Below are positions 54,688 to 63,657 of a DNA stretch of 64,000 nucleotides, one piece after another. The notes under the pieces were generated by a model. That model saw only the letters and a program-made list of their open reading frames with translations, ran no database searches and was not told the DNA's origin. Origin of the DNA: Mesorhizobium neociceri (GTDB taxonomy: Bacteria > Pseudomonadota > Alphaproteobacteria > Rhizobiales > Rhizobiaceae); the NCBI RefSeq assembly GCF_013520985.1, contig NZ_JACDTY010000017.1, forward strand, positions 62,001-126,000. Reading direction: 5' to 3'. The first letter of the stretch is position 1. Each line of letters begins with the position of its first letter. Made by a program: the position numbers and the translations under genes.

Positions 54688-56597
54688 TGAGCCAGGAGGA
54701 GCACGCGGGCGAACCCGAAACCGGACGTAATGGCGACCATGTCGATCGCAAACGCCCTCCACTCGCTGTGGTTGGCTCGCACCGTATTGATGAGGAGATC
54801 TTCGGCCCGGTTTTCGACAAGATGATTATCGCGCGCATTTGGGCATTCGTCCGTCCTTACCGGGCCAAGGTAGCCATCTCGGCCTCCGCGTTGCTGATCT
54901 TCACCGGCACGCAGCTTCTCATCCCCTTGATTATTCACTACGTGATCGATCACAGTAAGCGAGGCGTCGATAACTCTGCCCTGCTCGCGGCTTCCGGCGC
55001 ATTCCTTCTCGCGATTTTGGTCAATTTCGCAACCGGCTACATTCAGGAAGCCGTGGTGGGGAAAGCAGCCGAGAATGTCCTCTTCGACATACGCCGCGCC
55101 ATGTTCGGCCATCTGCAGGTGGTTTCACTCTCTTTCATGGACAAGATCGAGGTTGGACGCCTGATGTCCCGCCTGCAAGGAGACGTCAACTCGATCCAGG
55201 AATTCCTCGAAACGTCGCTATTTTGCATAGGCGATATTGCGCTTATTTTCGGCGTGGTGGTGGTGATGCTGTGGCTGGACTTCAGCCTCGGCCTCCTGAC
55301 GCTCTCGGTCCTGCCGATTTTGCTCATCATCCGCATTACCTGGCTGCCGCGTGCCCGCCAGGCTTTCATGGCTGCGCGCGAGACCAGTTCGGCCGCCAAC
55401 GGTGCGCTGGCAGAAGCCATTCACGGCGTGCGCGCCGTCCAGTCCATGGACCGCCAGCAGGTGAATCTTGTTCTCTATGACGACAAGGCCCATGCCAATC
55501 TCAGAACTCACTTGAGCGCTGATAGGTATGCCCAGGTCATGGTGCCGACGGTCGATGGCCTCACCGGCCTCGCGATGGCTTTCGTCATTGTGGTCGGAGG
55601 CTCGATGGTCATGAATGGCCGCATCGAAGCGGGCGTATTGGTTGCGGACCTTTTCTACATCCAGCGCTTCTTTGATCCGATCCGCTCGCTTACCATGCAC
55701 TATTCGATCATGCAGCGCTGCATGGCCTCCGGCAGGCGCCTGATCGATGTGCTGGACATCGAGATTGACGTGCGGGACAAACCGGACGCCCAGGCGCTTT
55801 CGGCCGAAATGGACGGCGCGATCGAGTTCAAGAACGTCACCTTCAGCTACTATCCCGACCTTCCAGTACTGAAAGATGTCTCCTTCAAGGTCAATCCCGG
55901 CGAGACGGCGGCGCTGGTCGGGCCGACCGGTTCTGGCAAATCGAGCGCGACGGCCCTCGTCCACCGATTTTATGATGTTCAGCAGGGCCAAGTGCTGGTC
56001 GGCGGACATGATGTGCGCGATCTCACCCAAGCATCGCTAGGCCGCCAGATCGCCATGGTGCTGCAGGAGCCGTTCCTTTTTACCGGGACGGTCTTTGAGA
56101 ACATTCGCTACGGGAGAAGGCAAGCGACGCGCCAGCAGGTGATCGAGGCCGCCAAGGCGGTCGGCGCGCACGACTTCATCATGAGCCTCGCCAATGGATA
56201 TGAAACCCAACTCGGCGAACGTGGCGGCAATCTATCTATCGGTCAGCGCCAACTTCTCAGTTTCGCTCGCGCTCTCGTTGCCGACGCTAAGATCCTGGTG
56301 CTTGACGAGGCCACCGCCAACGTCGACAGCGACACGGAAATGCAGATCCAAAAAGCTCTGACAAGACTTCTTAAGGGCCGGACTGGGCTCGTCATCGCCC
56401 ATCGCCTGGCAACGATCCGCGGTGCCGACCGCATCATTGTGCTTCGACATGGCCAGGTCGTTGAGACTGGAAACCATGCCGAACTCATCGCGATGGGTGG
56501 GTTCTACTCCAGCCTCTACAATCTCAATTACGCGTCCTTCGACGATATTCCCAAAGAGAAACTCGATGCGGCCGCGTCAGCTAGGTTTCGGAGCTGA
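54687..56597 (+). CDS. ABC exporter subunit B, canonical ATPase
   Basis: The 636-residue partner has Walker A GPTGSGKSS, signature LSIGQRQLLSFARAL (Gly to Ile at the second position), Walker B ILVLDEATANVD and H-loop IAHRLATI. A polar 50-residue N-terminal extension precedes the first helix. With subunit A it should form one heterodimeric inner-membrane exporter with one working ATP site. It ends the rightward nifB operon and converges on the second nifA. Confidence 0.93.
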   Translation: MSQEEHAGEPETGRNGDHVDRKRPPLAVVGSHRIDEEIFGPVFDKMIIARIWAFVRPYRAKVAISASALLIFTGTQLLIPLIIHYVIDHSKRGVDNSALLAASGAFLLAILVNFATGYIQEAVVGKAAENVLFDIRRAMFGHLQVVSLSFMDKIEVGRLMSRLQGDVNSIQEFLETSLFCIGDIALIFGVVVVMLWLDFSLGLLTLSVLPILLIIRITWLPRARQAFMAARETSSAANGALAEAIHGVRAVQSMDRQQVNLVLYDDKAHANLRTHLSADRYAQVMVPTVDGLTGLAMAFVIVVGGSMVMNGRIEAGVLVADLFYIQRFFDPIRSLTMHYSIMQRCMASGRRLIDVLDIEIDVRDKPDAQALSAEMDGAIEFKNVTFSYYPDLPVLKDVSFKVNPGETAALVGPTGSGKSSATALVHRFYDVQQGQVLVGGHDVRDLTQASLGRQIAMVLQEPFLFTGTVFENIRYGRRQATRQQVIEAAKAVGAHDFIMSLANGYETQLGERGGNLSIGQRQLLSFARALVADAKILVLDEATANVDSDTEMQIQKALTRLLKGRTGLVIAHRLATIRGADRIIVLRHGQVVETGNHAELIAMGGFYSSLYNLNYASFDDIPKEKLDAAASARFRS

Positions 56598-56791
56598 GGT
56601 CTGGCGGCCATTTTCCGGGGTGAGCCGTTGCATCTGTTCTCGCTCCCCACGAGTTCGTGCCGGCGAGTTCAGGATCTGAACGGGCCAGAGGCATAACTGT
56701 GCGTGGGACGACCAACCTATCTTTTGAACGGAAGCAGCGAAATCGGCCAAAACTCGCCGAACCATCAAGGCTGTATCCCATCGATCTGCCT

Positions 56792-58609
56792 TCAAAGGCG
56801 CTTGACCTCGATGCCGTATTTTTTCAGCACGTAACCAATCTGGCGCGGCGTCAGCCCAAGCAGGCGTGCCGCCTTTGCCTGCACCCAACCACATCTTTCC
56901 ATGGCCTCGATGACGCGCTCGGCATCGGTTATCCTGGGGCCGTTTAAGTAGGCTGAGGGGGCCCGCCCTAGCGGCGCGTGCCCGTTCAGCCCCGGCGGGG
57001 TCGCAACGGCGGCCGACCCGGAGCCCTCAACGGGCGGGGTTGGCCTTGCTGCCACCCCCCCGGTGCCCCCCGATTGCGGCGGCGCCGTGCACGATCCGCT
57101 CCTCCTCCACAGTGCCGCCGAAAAGCACTGGCCGTTGGAGCAACAGAGGTCATTTCGGCCGATTAGTGGTCCCGGCGCAAAGATCGCCGTCCGGTTCACG
57201 CAGTTTTCGAGCTCGCGGATGTTGCCGGGAAAACCACAGCTCATCAGCACCTCGATCGCCCCGGCATCGAAGGCCAGCTTTCGGCTGTTTTCCTCGTTGA
57301 AAGTCTTGAGGAACTTAGCGGCCAGGAGCGGAATATCGTTGCGCCTTTCACGTAGTGCCGGCAAAAACAAGGGAACGACATTGATGCGATAGTAGAGGTC
57401 CGCGCGGAATTCGTTCCTTGCAACCGCCTCTTCAAGGTTCTTGTTCGTCGCGGCAATCACGCGCACGTCAACCTTGATAGTCTGGTTGCCGCCGACGCGC
57501 TCAAACTCCTGCTCCTGGAGCACGCGCAGCAGTTTTGCCTGGAACGAGGCCGAGATTTCGCCGATCTCGTCGAGAAACAACGTTCCCTTGTCGGCGAGCT
57601 CAAAGCGACCTTTGCGCGAATTGAACGCGCTCGTGAAGGCACCCTTCTCATGACCGAAGAGTTCAGATTCCAGGACTGTCTCAGGAAGCGCCGCGCAATT
57701 GAGTTTGATAAAGGGCCGCTTGGCGCGCGGCGACAACTCGTGAATGGCCTTAGCGACGAGTTCCTTGCCGGTACCGGATTCGCCTCGCACCAGAACGGTG
57801 GTCCTGGTCTTGGCTACCACCGCGATCTTCTCGGTTAGCGCGCGCAGCGCCGGGCTGTCACCGATCATCCCGCCGACGCGAACCTTGTCATGCTCCCGCT
57901 CACGGTGCTTGAGATCAGTGAATTGTTTTTGCAGCCGGTGCTCCTTTGCCAAAGTCCGCTCGCCGTCGCACGCGAACGAGCCATGAGACTTCACCGTTTG
58001 CCCCACCATGTTGGCGATCAAGGTAAGCAGCCGGACGTCGCACTCGGGCCGAAAGCTTGACCCGTCCTCGAGAACCCGGTCAATGGTCAGCGTGCCCACA
58101 ACGTTCGCATCGACGCGAATGGGAACGCCGATAAACGACACTGCTTTGGTACTCGTGGCGCCAAGCACCTCCCTATCGGCGGCACTGAAGTGTGAATGGG
58201 CTGCTATGTTCTCGATGACGAGGGGCTTGTCCGTTGTCACAATCCGTTCGATTGCGTTCCGCGGCAGGCAAATTCGGGAATGCTCATGACCGCCCTCGCT
58301 CCAGCCGCCGTCAACGGCAACATTCTGCACGCCGTCGCCCTCAAAGAGGCGAATGGTGCCGTGACGCATCTGCACAAAAGATCGTAAGAGATCGACGACC
58401 TTGGCCAACGTCACTTCAAGCCCGGAGGTGCCGGTCAGCACCTTGGATATGTCAAGGATGCCGGTAAGTGTCCGCTCGTGTAACGAGGCAATGGAGACCA
58501 TGTCATTCGTCTCTGAATTCGGGATGCCGCTTTTCACGTCCTGTAGCGATGTGTGGCATGAGGGGATTTCCGCGGCGCTCTGTTCGGTTTTGCCGATATC
58601 GTGTTCCAT
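56792..58609 (-). CDS. nifA: NifA transcriptional activator, copy 2
   Basis: The 605-residue protein has the same layout as copy 1: GAF domain, AAA+ domain with GESGTGKE, GAFTSA loop, Walker B GTLFLDEIGEIS, cysteines ending in CCSNGQC, and a Fis-type helix-turn-helix (QAKAARLLGLTPRQIGYVL). The activator loop reads GAFTSA rather than GAFTGA, which may affect sigma-54 contact. The linker is very Pro/Gly-rich. It is about half identical to copy 1 by eye. It is transcribed leftward alone; I see no NifA site near its start. Confidence 0.97.
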   Translation of the reverse strand: MEHDIGKTEQSAAEIPSCHTSLQDVKSGIPNSETNDMVSIASLHERTLTGILDISKVLTGTSGLEVTLAKVVDLLRSFVQMRHGTIRLFEGDGVQNVAVDGGWSEGGHEHSRICLPRNAIERIVTTDKPLVIENIAAHSHFSAADREVLGATSTKAVSFIGVPIRVDANVVGTLTIDRVLEDGSSFRPECDVRLLTLIANMVGQTVKSHGSFACDGERTLAKEHRLQKQFTDLKHREREHDKVRVGGMIGDSPALRALTEKIAVVAKTRTTVLVRGESGTGKELVAKAIHELSPRAKRPFIKLNCAALPETVLESELFGHEKGAFTSAFNSRKGRFELADKGTLFLDEIGEISASFQAKLLRVLQEQEFERVGGNQTIKVDVRVIAATNKNLEEAVARNEFRADLYYRINVVPLFLPALRERRNDIPLLAAKFLKTFNEENSRKLAFDAGAIEVLMSCGFPGNIRELENCVNRTAIFAPGPLIGRNDLCCSNGQCFSAALWRRSGSCTAPPQSGGTGGVAARPTPPVEGSGSAAVATPPGLNGHAPLGRAPSAYLNGPRITDAERVIEAMERCGWVQAKAARLLGLTPRQIGYVLKKYGIEVKRL

Positions 58610-60456
58610 ATCATCCTCGATCTCGCGTCGGGACCGGCGTTAACCGATACCAGCAAGAGTGCGTCGCCACCGCAGACCGCTGCAAATCAGCGAGCTAGCT
58701 CGCGCAAAGGCGCCCACTCGTTTGATGCGCTGGGAGGCGCAGAGTTAATCGTGACGGCCGCGTCGGCCGCGGCGAAGCCAGACGTCCGCCGCCAGCGCGC
58801 GGCGCTGGAATTGATCACAGATCCGGACGTCAGTCAGAGCCGGGTCGCGGGCAAGCGAGAAAACCGCCCTGGGCTCAAGTCGGGCCACCGCAATGTCCTA
58901 GAGTGCAAGGCTTTCCTTCCTGAACCGTGGCCCAGTCTTGGCTTCTGGCTTCTGCCGGGCGCAACCGCATGCTCAGCAAACAGAGCGGAAGGAGGCAGGA
59001 CAGTCAATCGAGCCTTCTTTCATCTATGAAAGGAAACTCGGCGCCAATGAAAAATTCCATCAGCTTCATACTTCCTCAAGCAAAACAGCAGATCCGCCGC
59101 ATCTCGCTTTCACTGCGCCCGACGTGGTGGAGGAGAATCACTGCCGTAAAGGAGGCGAGGGGCGCAGATAATGGCCGCCAGCGCAACCAGCGCAAATCAT
59201 GCTGCGCGGGAATGCAAGTATAAAGTTTCAACATGCTCTTCCCCCGGGGCAGGATGATCGCCCGTTGGAGGAGAAGTCCACGGCCAACTAGAATAAACCG
59301 CTTACGGAAAATCCGCTTTCATCTTCCCCTCTCTCAAATCTGCTCAAGCCGGTCATCTCTGCACCCCAAGGCGATTATGCGGCAATCCTCAATCGAAGCG
59401 ACCCAGCCGCAGGCGCAGGGTACCTGCGCCGGATCACCCATGAGGCGATCGCCTCACCTGGGTTTCACTGTGGGTTATACCGTCATCCGCTCCCATTTGA
59501 GCCGAGAAAGAATTTGGTCGTCGGATGAGAGCAGCGCGCCGGCTAAAAGACGGCCGAAGTGTGCTGAGCTACGGAGCTTCGCCAGCAGGATGCTGGCCGT
59601 TCCGCAGCGGTCAACGTTGCTTGCTCACTCAGCGGAGACGCATTCCAGGCTGCCAGTTCCGCCACCCAAACAGAGGTGTCTGGGTTTATCGATTCGGCTC
59701 TGAGGTGTCCGTTCTTCTCCATCACGATGATGGCTGTGCCGGCTACGCCATATCCAATCGCAGCCATCCGCTGAACGCAGGGATCGCCGTCGACGCGAAC
59801 ATCGAACAGAAGCGACCCTGCGGTTTTTTCCGCAGCGTCAGCCACGCGATCGTAGAACGGTCGATTGAGCCCCTCAATATTGCCGAGCGACTGCTCAAAC
59901 AACGCCAATTCAACATGCGCCGCCACCATGGCTGCCAGAGTGCGCGCCGGCCGGCGCAATCGGCAAGCCGCCAGCGCTGATTATCCAACCTTCATGCGGC
60001 AAAAAAGGCCGCGGTTTTGCTCAGGGCGCACATTTTCCGCGCCGGAGCCAGGCGGCGTGCGCCGTCCCGGCCGCACCGTCGCGCATGTCGACAGGGACCT
60101 CGGCGTCAGCGAAGCGCTCATCCATGAACGGACCCTCGGTATCGAGCCCGATGACGGCGTCATGTGTTTACGGCGCGATCGATGACGACGGTGTCCTGGC
60201 CTTCACCGATGAAGGCATCGAGGAAATCAAACTCCTCCTCGATGGACCCCGGCACCGCGGTGCTCAGGTGCTCATGGCCGCCGGATACGCACGTCTGGGG
60301 TCCTCACCGAGCTCACCGGACGGGTACGGTACCAACGCCCGCAAAGCGGGATCAGAAATGGTCGAACTGGCGGCCTTTGAACGTCGCAATGCCGCCAGAT
60401 GGCAAAAGCCCCTTGCCGTTCAAGCTGCAACACACCCTCACCGCCTCAGCGATCCT
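58610..60456. other. 1.85-kb region without a recognisable gene
   Basis: No frame here matches a T3SS component (rhcQRSTU would be expected after sctO). A minus-strand frame at 59543-59959 (138 codons, with GVAGTAIIVMEKNGHLRAES) looks protein-like but unknown. A plus-strand frame about 60085-60573 (DDDGVLAFTDEGIEEIKLLL) is similar. Both could be pieces of decayed genes. Confidence 0.45.
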
Positions 60457-60999
60457 TCACCGCATGACGCTTTTGGAGCAGCATGTGGGAAGACAGGTTA
60501 TCGGGTCATCGTTTTGTTCACTGCCCAAACTGTTGCGCCCTTGGGCGAAATCCTCCAATTCCAAATCCGTTGAGCGCTCCCCCTCAACGTTAGCGTCGGT
60601 GCGCAAGACTCGAACGAGATCCTCAAACTTGCTGACCGCGCGCCACGCCTCGCGTGCCACGTGATACGCCTCCTCACGTGCCTGTCGAGCTCGGTCGGCT
60701 TCTGCTCTAGCCCCTTCGAGGCGGTTTTGGAGCAACTGCTCGTGTTGATACAGCGAGATCACTTTTGCTTTCACCTCCTCGAGATCAATGAGAGCCGCGG
60801 CTTTCCCGATCAACGGATCGTATAGCGCGGCTTCCCGACTGGGTCGGTGCTCCCGCCACCTGCGAAGGTCGGTCACGGCGGTTTGCACAGCCGCGACAGC
60901 ATTGTCGAGGGCTCCGTGCCGCCGGCGCAGTGCGTCTTCGGTTCGACGGCGCCGTAGTTCCTTCAGTTCAAGGAGGCGCTGTACTGGGAGTAGGATCAT
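60457..60999 (-). CDS. SctO/YscO-like T3SS stalk protein
   Basis: From ATG 60999 the protein has 180 residues, mostly one long coiled coil (LLELKELRRRRTEDALRRR and AEADRARQAREEAYHVARE). Size, coiled coil and position immediately after the T3SS ATPase identify it as SctO, the stalk linking ATPase to export gate (y4yJ in NGR234). It overlaps the sctN stop. The C-terminus ends in an unusual Cys-containing tail; no sctQ follows. Confidence 0.75.
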   Translation of the reverse strand: MILLPVQRLLELKELRRRRTEDALRRRHGALDNAVAAVQTAVTDLRRWREHRPSREAALYDPLIGKAAALIDLEEVKAKVISLYQHEQLLQNRLEGARAEADRARQAREEAYHVAREAWRAVSKFEDLVRVLRTDANVEGERSTDLELEDFAQGRNSLGSEQNDDPITCLPTCCSKSVMR

Positions 61000-62369
61000 G
61001 CCAAGCACGCGGCAAGCGCATCGAGCATTGCGTCGAAGCCGATCTGCTCCTCTGTCGACTGCCTCAAGAAGGTTCGTATCTGGTTTACCTTCGCGATTGC
61101 TGCATCAGCGATGGGATCGGATCCTTCTTCGTACTCGCCAACTCGTACCAATAGTTCCACCTCCTGGTATTTGGCCATCAGCTCACGCACCCTGCCCGCC
61201 AACCGCTCATGGTGCGACGACACGATGGCACTCATCACACGGCTGACACTCGCCAGAATGTCGATGGCAGGATACAAATTCGATATCGCCAAGGCGCGTG
61301 AGAGCACAATATGGCCGTCCAGGATGGAACGGGTCTCATCGGCAATCGGTTCGGCCATATCATCACCCTCTACGAGCACGGCGTAGAAGGCCGTTATGGA
61401 TCCGCGGTGGTTGTTGCCAGCCCGTTCCATAAGCCGCGGCAGCGAAGCGAAAACCGATGGCGGGAAACCACGCCGTGTCGGCGGCTCACCGGCCGCAAGA
61501 CCAATCTCTCTAAGCGCGCGCGCGAAACGGGTGACCGAATCCATGAGAAGCAGGACACGCTTTCCTTGATCGCGGTACCATTCGGCGATTGCTGTGGCAA
61601 CATAGGCCGCCTTGGCCCGCTCCATTGCGGAGCGGTCAGAAGTTGCAACCACAAAAACCACTCTCGATCGCGCTTCTGTGCCGAGATTGTTTTCGATGAA
61701 CTCCTGCACTTCCCGGCCGCGTTCGCCGATGAGCGCTATCACCGATACGTCGACCGCTGCGCCTCGCACCAGCATTGAGATCAGTGTACTCTTGCCGCCA
61801 CCTGCAGCGGCAAAGATGCCCAGGCGCTGTCCCTCACCGCACGTTAGAAGACCATCGATCGCTCGTATGCCAACAGGAAGAACGTTGTGGATAATACGCC
61901 GGGTTAACGGATCCGGTGCATCCCTTGAGACAGGCACATGGGTTTCGGGAAGCAGGGGCCCATGAGTGGATTCGTCGAGAGGTTGGCCGAAACCATTAAG
62001 TACGCGGCCGAGCAGGTTCCAGCCGGTCGGAACCATGAGGGGCTTCCCCGTTGGGATCACTTCCGTGAGCGTGGAGAAGCCCAGCATTTCTCCATGCGGT
62101 GTCAGGGTGGCGACATCGCCCCGCACGCCGATGACTTCAGCCGATAACTCGAAATCGTTCTCGGGATTGCGAAGCGTGAAAAGGTCACCAATGCGGGCTC
62201 CCGGTGCCGTCGCACGGATTGTGGTTCCAACGACTTGAAGGACACGGCCGCGGACGTGCATTGTCGAGGTCTGCGCAACTGCTGTTTTTGCGAGCCGGAA
62301 GAAACGATCGATGTTCTCGTAGGAGGTGGAAACAGCCACGGCCTTGGGCGGTTCTACCGGCTCGGACAT
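60996..62369 (-). CDS. rhcN: SctN/RhcN T3SS ATPase
   Basis: The 457-residue ATPase has Walker A AAGGGKSTLISML, Walker B VLLLMDSVTRFARA with the family signature ALREIGLAAGEPPTRRGFPPSVF, and the N-terminal beta barrel of F1/flagellar-type ATPases. It unfolds and delivers effectors to the export gate. The start is ATG 62369 (GTG 62372 is one codon upstream). Confidence 0.95.
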   Translation of the reverse strand: MSEPVEPPKAVAVSTSYENIDRFFRLAKTAVAQTSTMHVRGRVLQVVGTTIRATAPGARIGDLFTLRNPENDFELSAEVIGVRGDVATLTPHGEMLGFSTLTEVIPTGKPLMVPTGWNLLGRVLNGFGQPLDESTHGPLLPETHVPVSRDAPDPLTRRIIHNVLPVGIRAIDGLLTCGEGQRLGIFAAAGGGKSTLISMLVRGAAVDVSVIALIGERGREVQEFIENNLGTEARSRVVFVVATSDRSAMERAKAAYVATAIAEWYRDQGKRVLLLMDSVTRFARALREIGLAAGEPPTRRGFPPSVFASLPRLMERAGNNHRGSITAFYAVLVEGDDMAEPIADETRSILDGHIVLSRALAISNLYPAIDILASVSRVMSAIVSSHHERLAGRVRELMAKYQEVELLVRVGEYEEGSDPIADAAIAKVNQIRTFLRQSTEEQIGFDAMLDALAACLA

Positions 62370-62380
62370 CACTTTTGCTT

Positions 62381-63007
62381 TCAGAAATTAGAGGCTGCTA
62401 GGCCGCTGCGCAGGCCGATTTCGATCGCGGCAAGCTGGCTCTCAATTGTGGCTTCGACCAGTCCAGCATCGGTCTCGAGAATGCACCCTGCATCTTTCAC
62501 GCGCGCGTCACCAACTAGGTCGATGACGGCGCGCGATGTTGCCGCCGGAAGGATGTCATCTAACCGGTTGCGGACCGCCTCGAGGAGTGATGGTGATACG
62601 CGCAGCCGGACGAGAGCGTTGCCGCCCGCGAATTTGAGAGTGCGTAATGCGATCTGCACCGCCGCCTCCTCCGGCTCGATTGTGTCGATGATCCGGCGCG
62701 CGATCTGCAGGCCTATGTCAATGATCTGCTCCTCATATTGCGCCGTAATCCTCAGAGCCTGCGTGGCGATGGCGGTCAGACCGGCCTGGATTTCCGCTTG
62801 CGCCGCGGCCAAGCCAGCCTCTTTGGCCGCCGCCTCGATGGCTCTGGCACAGTCGTGCGCCGCATCGACGATCGCCTCGGCTTCGCGCCTTGCCTGCACT
62901 AGCAGTTGCTCGGCGTCCACGAGCGCCTGTGCGCTCCCGGCCGGCACGACTCGCCCAGGGCCGATAACGCCGGCGGTTACAGGTGTCAGTTGAACCAATG
63001 CGACCAT
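62381..63007 (-). CDS. nolV: NolV / SctL T3SS ATPase regulator
   Basis: The 208-residue protein from ATG 63007 has the SctL/FliH layout: a short N-terminus (MVALVQLTPVTAGVIGPGRV), a long Ala/Glu-rich coiled coil (AQALVDAEQLLVQARREAEA), and the C-terminal stalk domain (VRLRVSPSLLEAVRNRL). SctL is a peripheral stator that binds and restrains the ATPase SctN. It overlaps nolU by 22 bases at the start. Confidence 0.92.
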   Translation of the reverse strand: MVALVQLTPVTAGVIGPGRVVPAGSAQALVDAEQLLVQARREAEAIVDAAHDCARAIEAAAKEAGLAAAQAEIQAGLTAIATQALRITAQYEEQIIDIGLQIARRIIDTIEPEEAAVQIALRTLKFAGGNALVRLRVSPSLLEAVRNRLDDILPAATSRAVIDLVGDARVKDAGCILETDAGLVEATIESQLAAIEIGLRSGLAASNF

Positions 63008-63657
63008 GTGATCATCGTCTTGCGGGCCAGTCGCCGCATCGCGCAAAAGGCTTCCTCACCCATAGTATCGTCACGACAGGCGCCCACCACCGTATTCCAG
63101 AGCGGCGCCGGACGGCGCAAGCTTAATCGGGCCCGCAGCATTTGCGGGATGGCGCCGATCGCAAGGCCGAATATCGCCGCGCCGCAGTGAAGCAATGCGG
63201 TGGGTGCGCACGGGATCTCAGAAGCACCGATCTCCGACATCAGTGCGGCAGTCGGTCGCGGTAGCAGAACGGTTTGCCGGGCGAATGCGACGGCTTCTTC
63301 TCCCAGGGCTGAGTTCGCCGCCGCGATATCGCTCGTCCGAAGGAGCCCCGTAAGGCCGGAGGCACCCACCCACGCGCCGGCTAACCCCATAAGGCGCACG
63401 GCTTCTGGTGGCGGGAGGAACGCGAGCCGGCTTCGTCGCGTGGCGCACGCGGTAATGATGGCAGACGGCTGCCCACTATTTTCTCGAAGCAGCCAGCGAC
63501 CGAGCCTAACACGTGTGAACGGGTCGGCCTGGGCCATTTCCAGCGGCATCCATTCGGGCCAACCAAGCGCCATGGTGGGATCGATGTCAGCAGCAGGATC
63601 GGCGATGCAGCATATCACCGCCCTCGCCCATGGCGCATCAAGCCATTCATCAGACAT
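62986..63657 (-). CDS. nolU: NolU / SctK-like T3SS accessory protein
   Basis: The 223-residue protein from ATG 63657 (MSDEWLDAPWARAVICCIAD) has the length and position of NolU between SctJ and SctL. It corresponds to SctK, a cytoplasmic sorting-platform adaptor. It overlaps the stop of sctJ by eight bases. The longer in-frame start (63774) would run inside sctJ. Confidence 0.88.
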   Translation of the reverse strand: MSDEWLDAPWARAVICCIADPAADIDPTMALGWPEWMPLEMAQADPFTRVRLGRWLLRENSGQPSAIITACATRRSRLAFLPPPEAVRLMGLAGAWVGASGLTGLLRTSDIAAANSALGEEAVAFARQTVLLPRPTAALMSEIGASEIPCAPTALLHCGAAIFGLAIGAIPQMLRARLSLRRPAPLWNTVVGACRDDTMGEEAFCAMRRLARKTMITWSHWFN

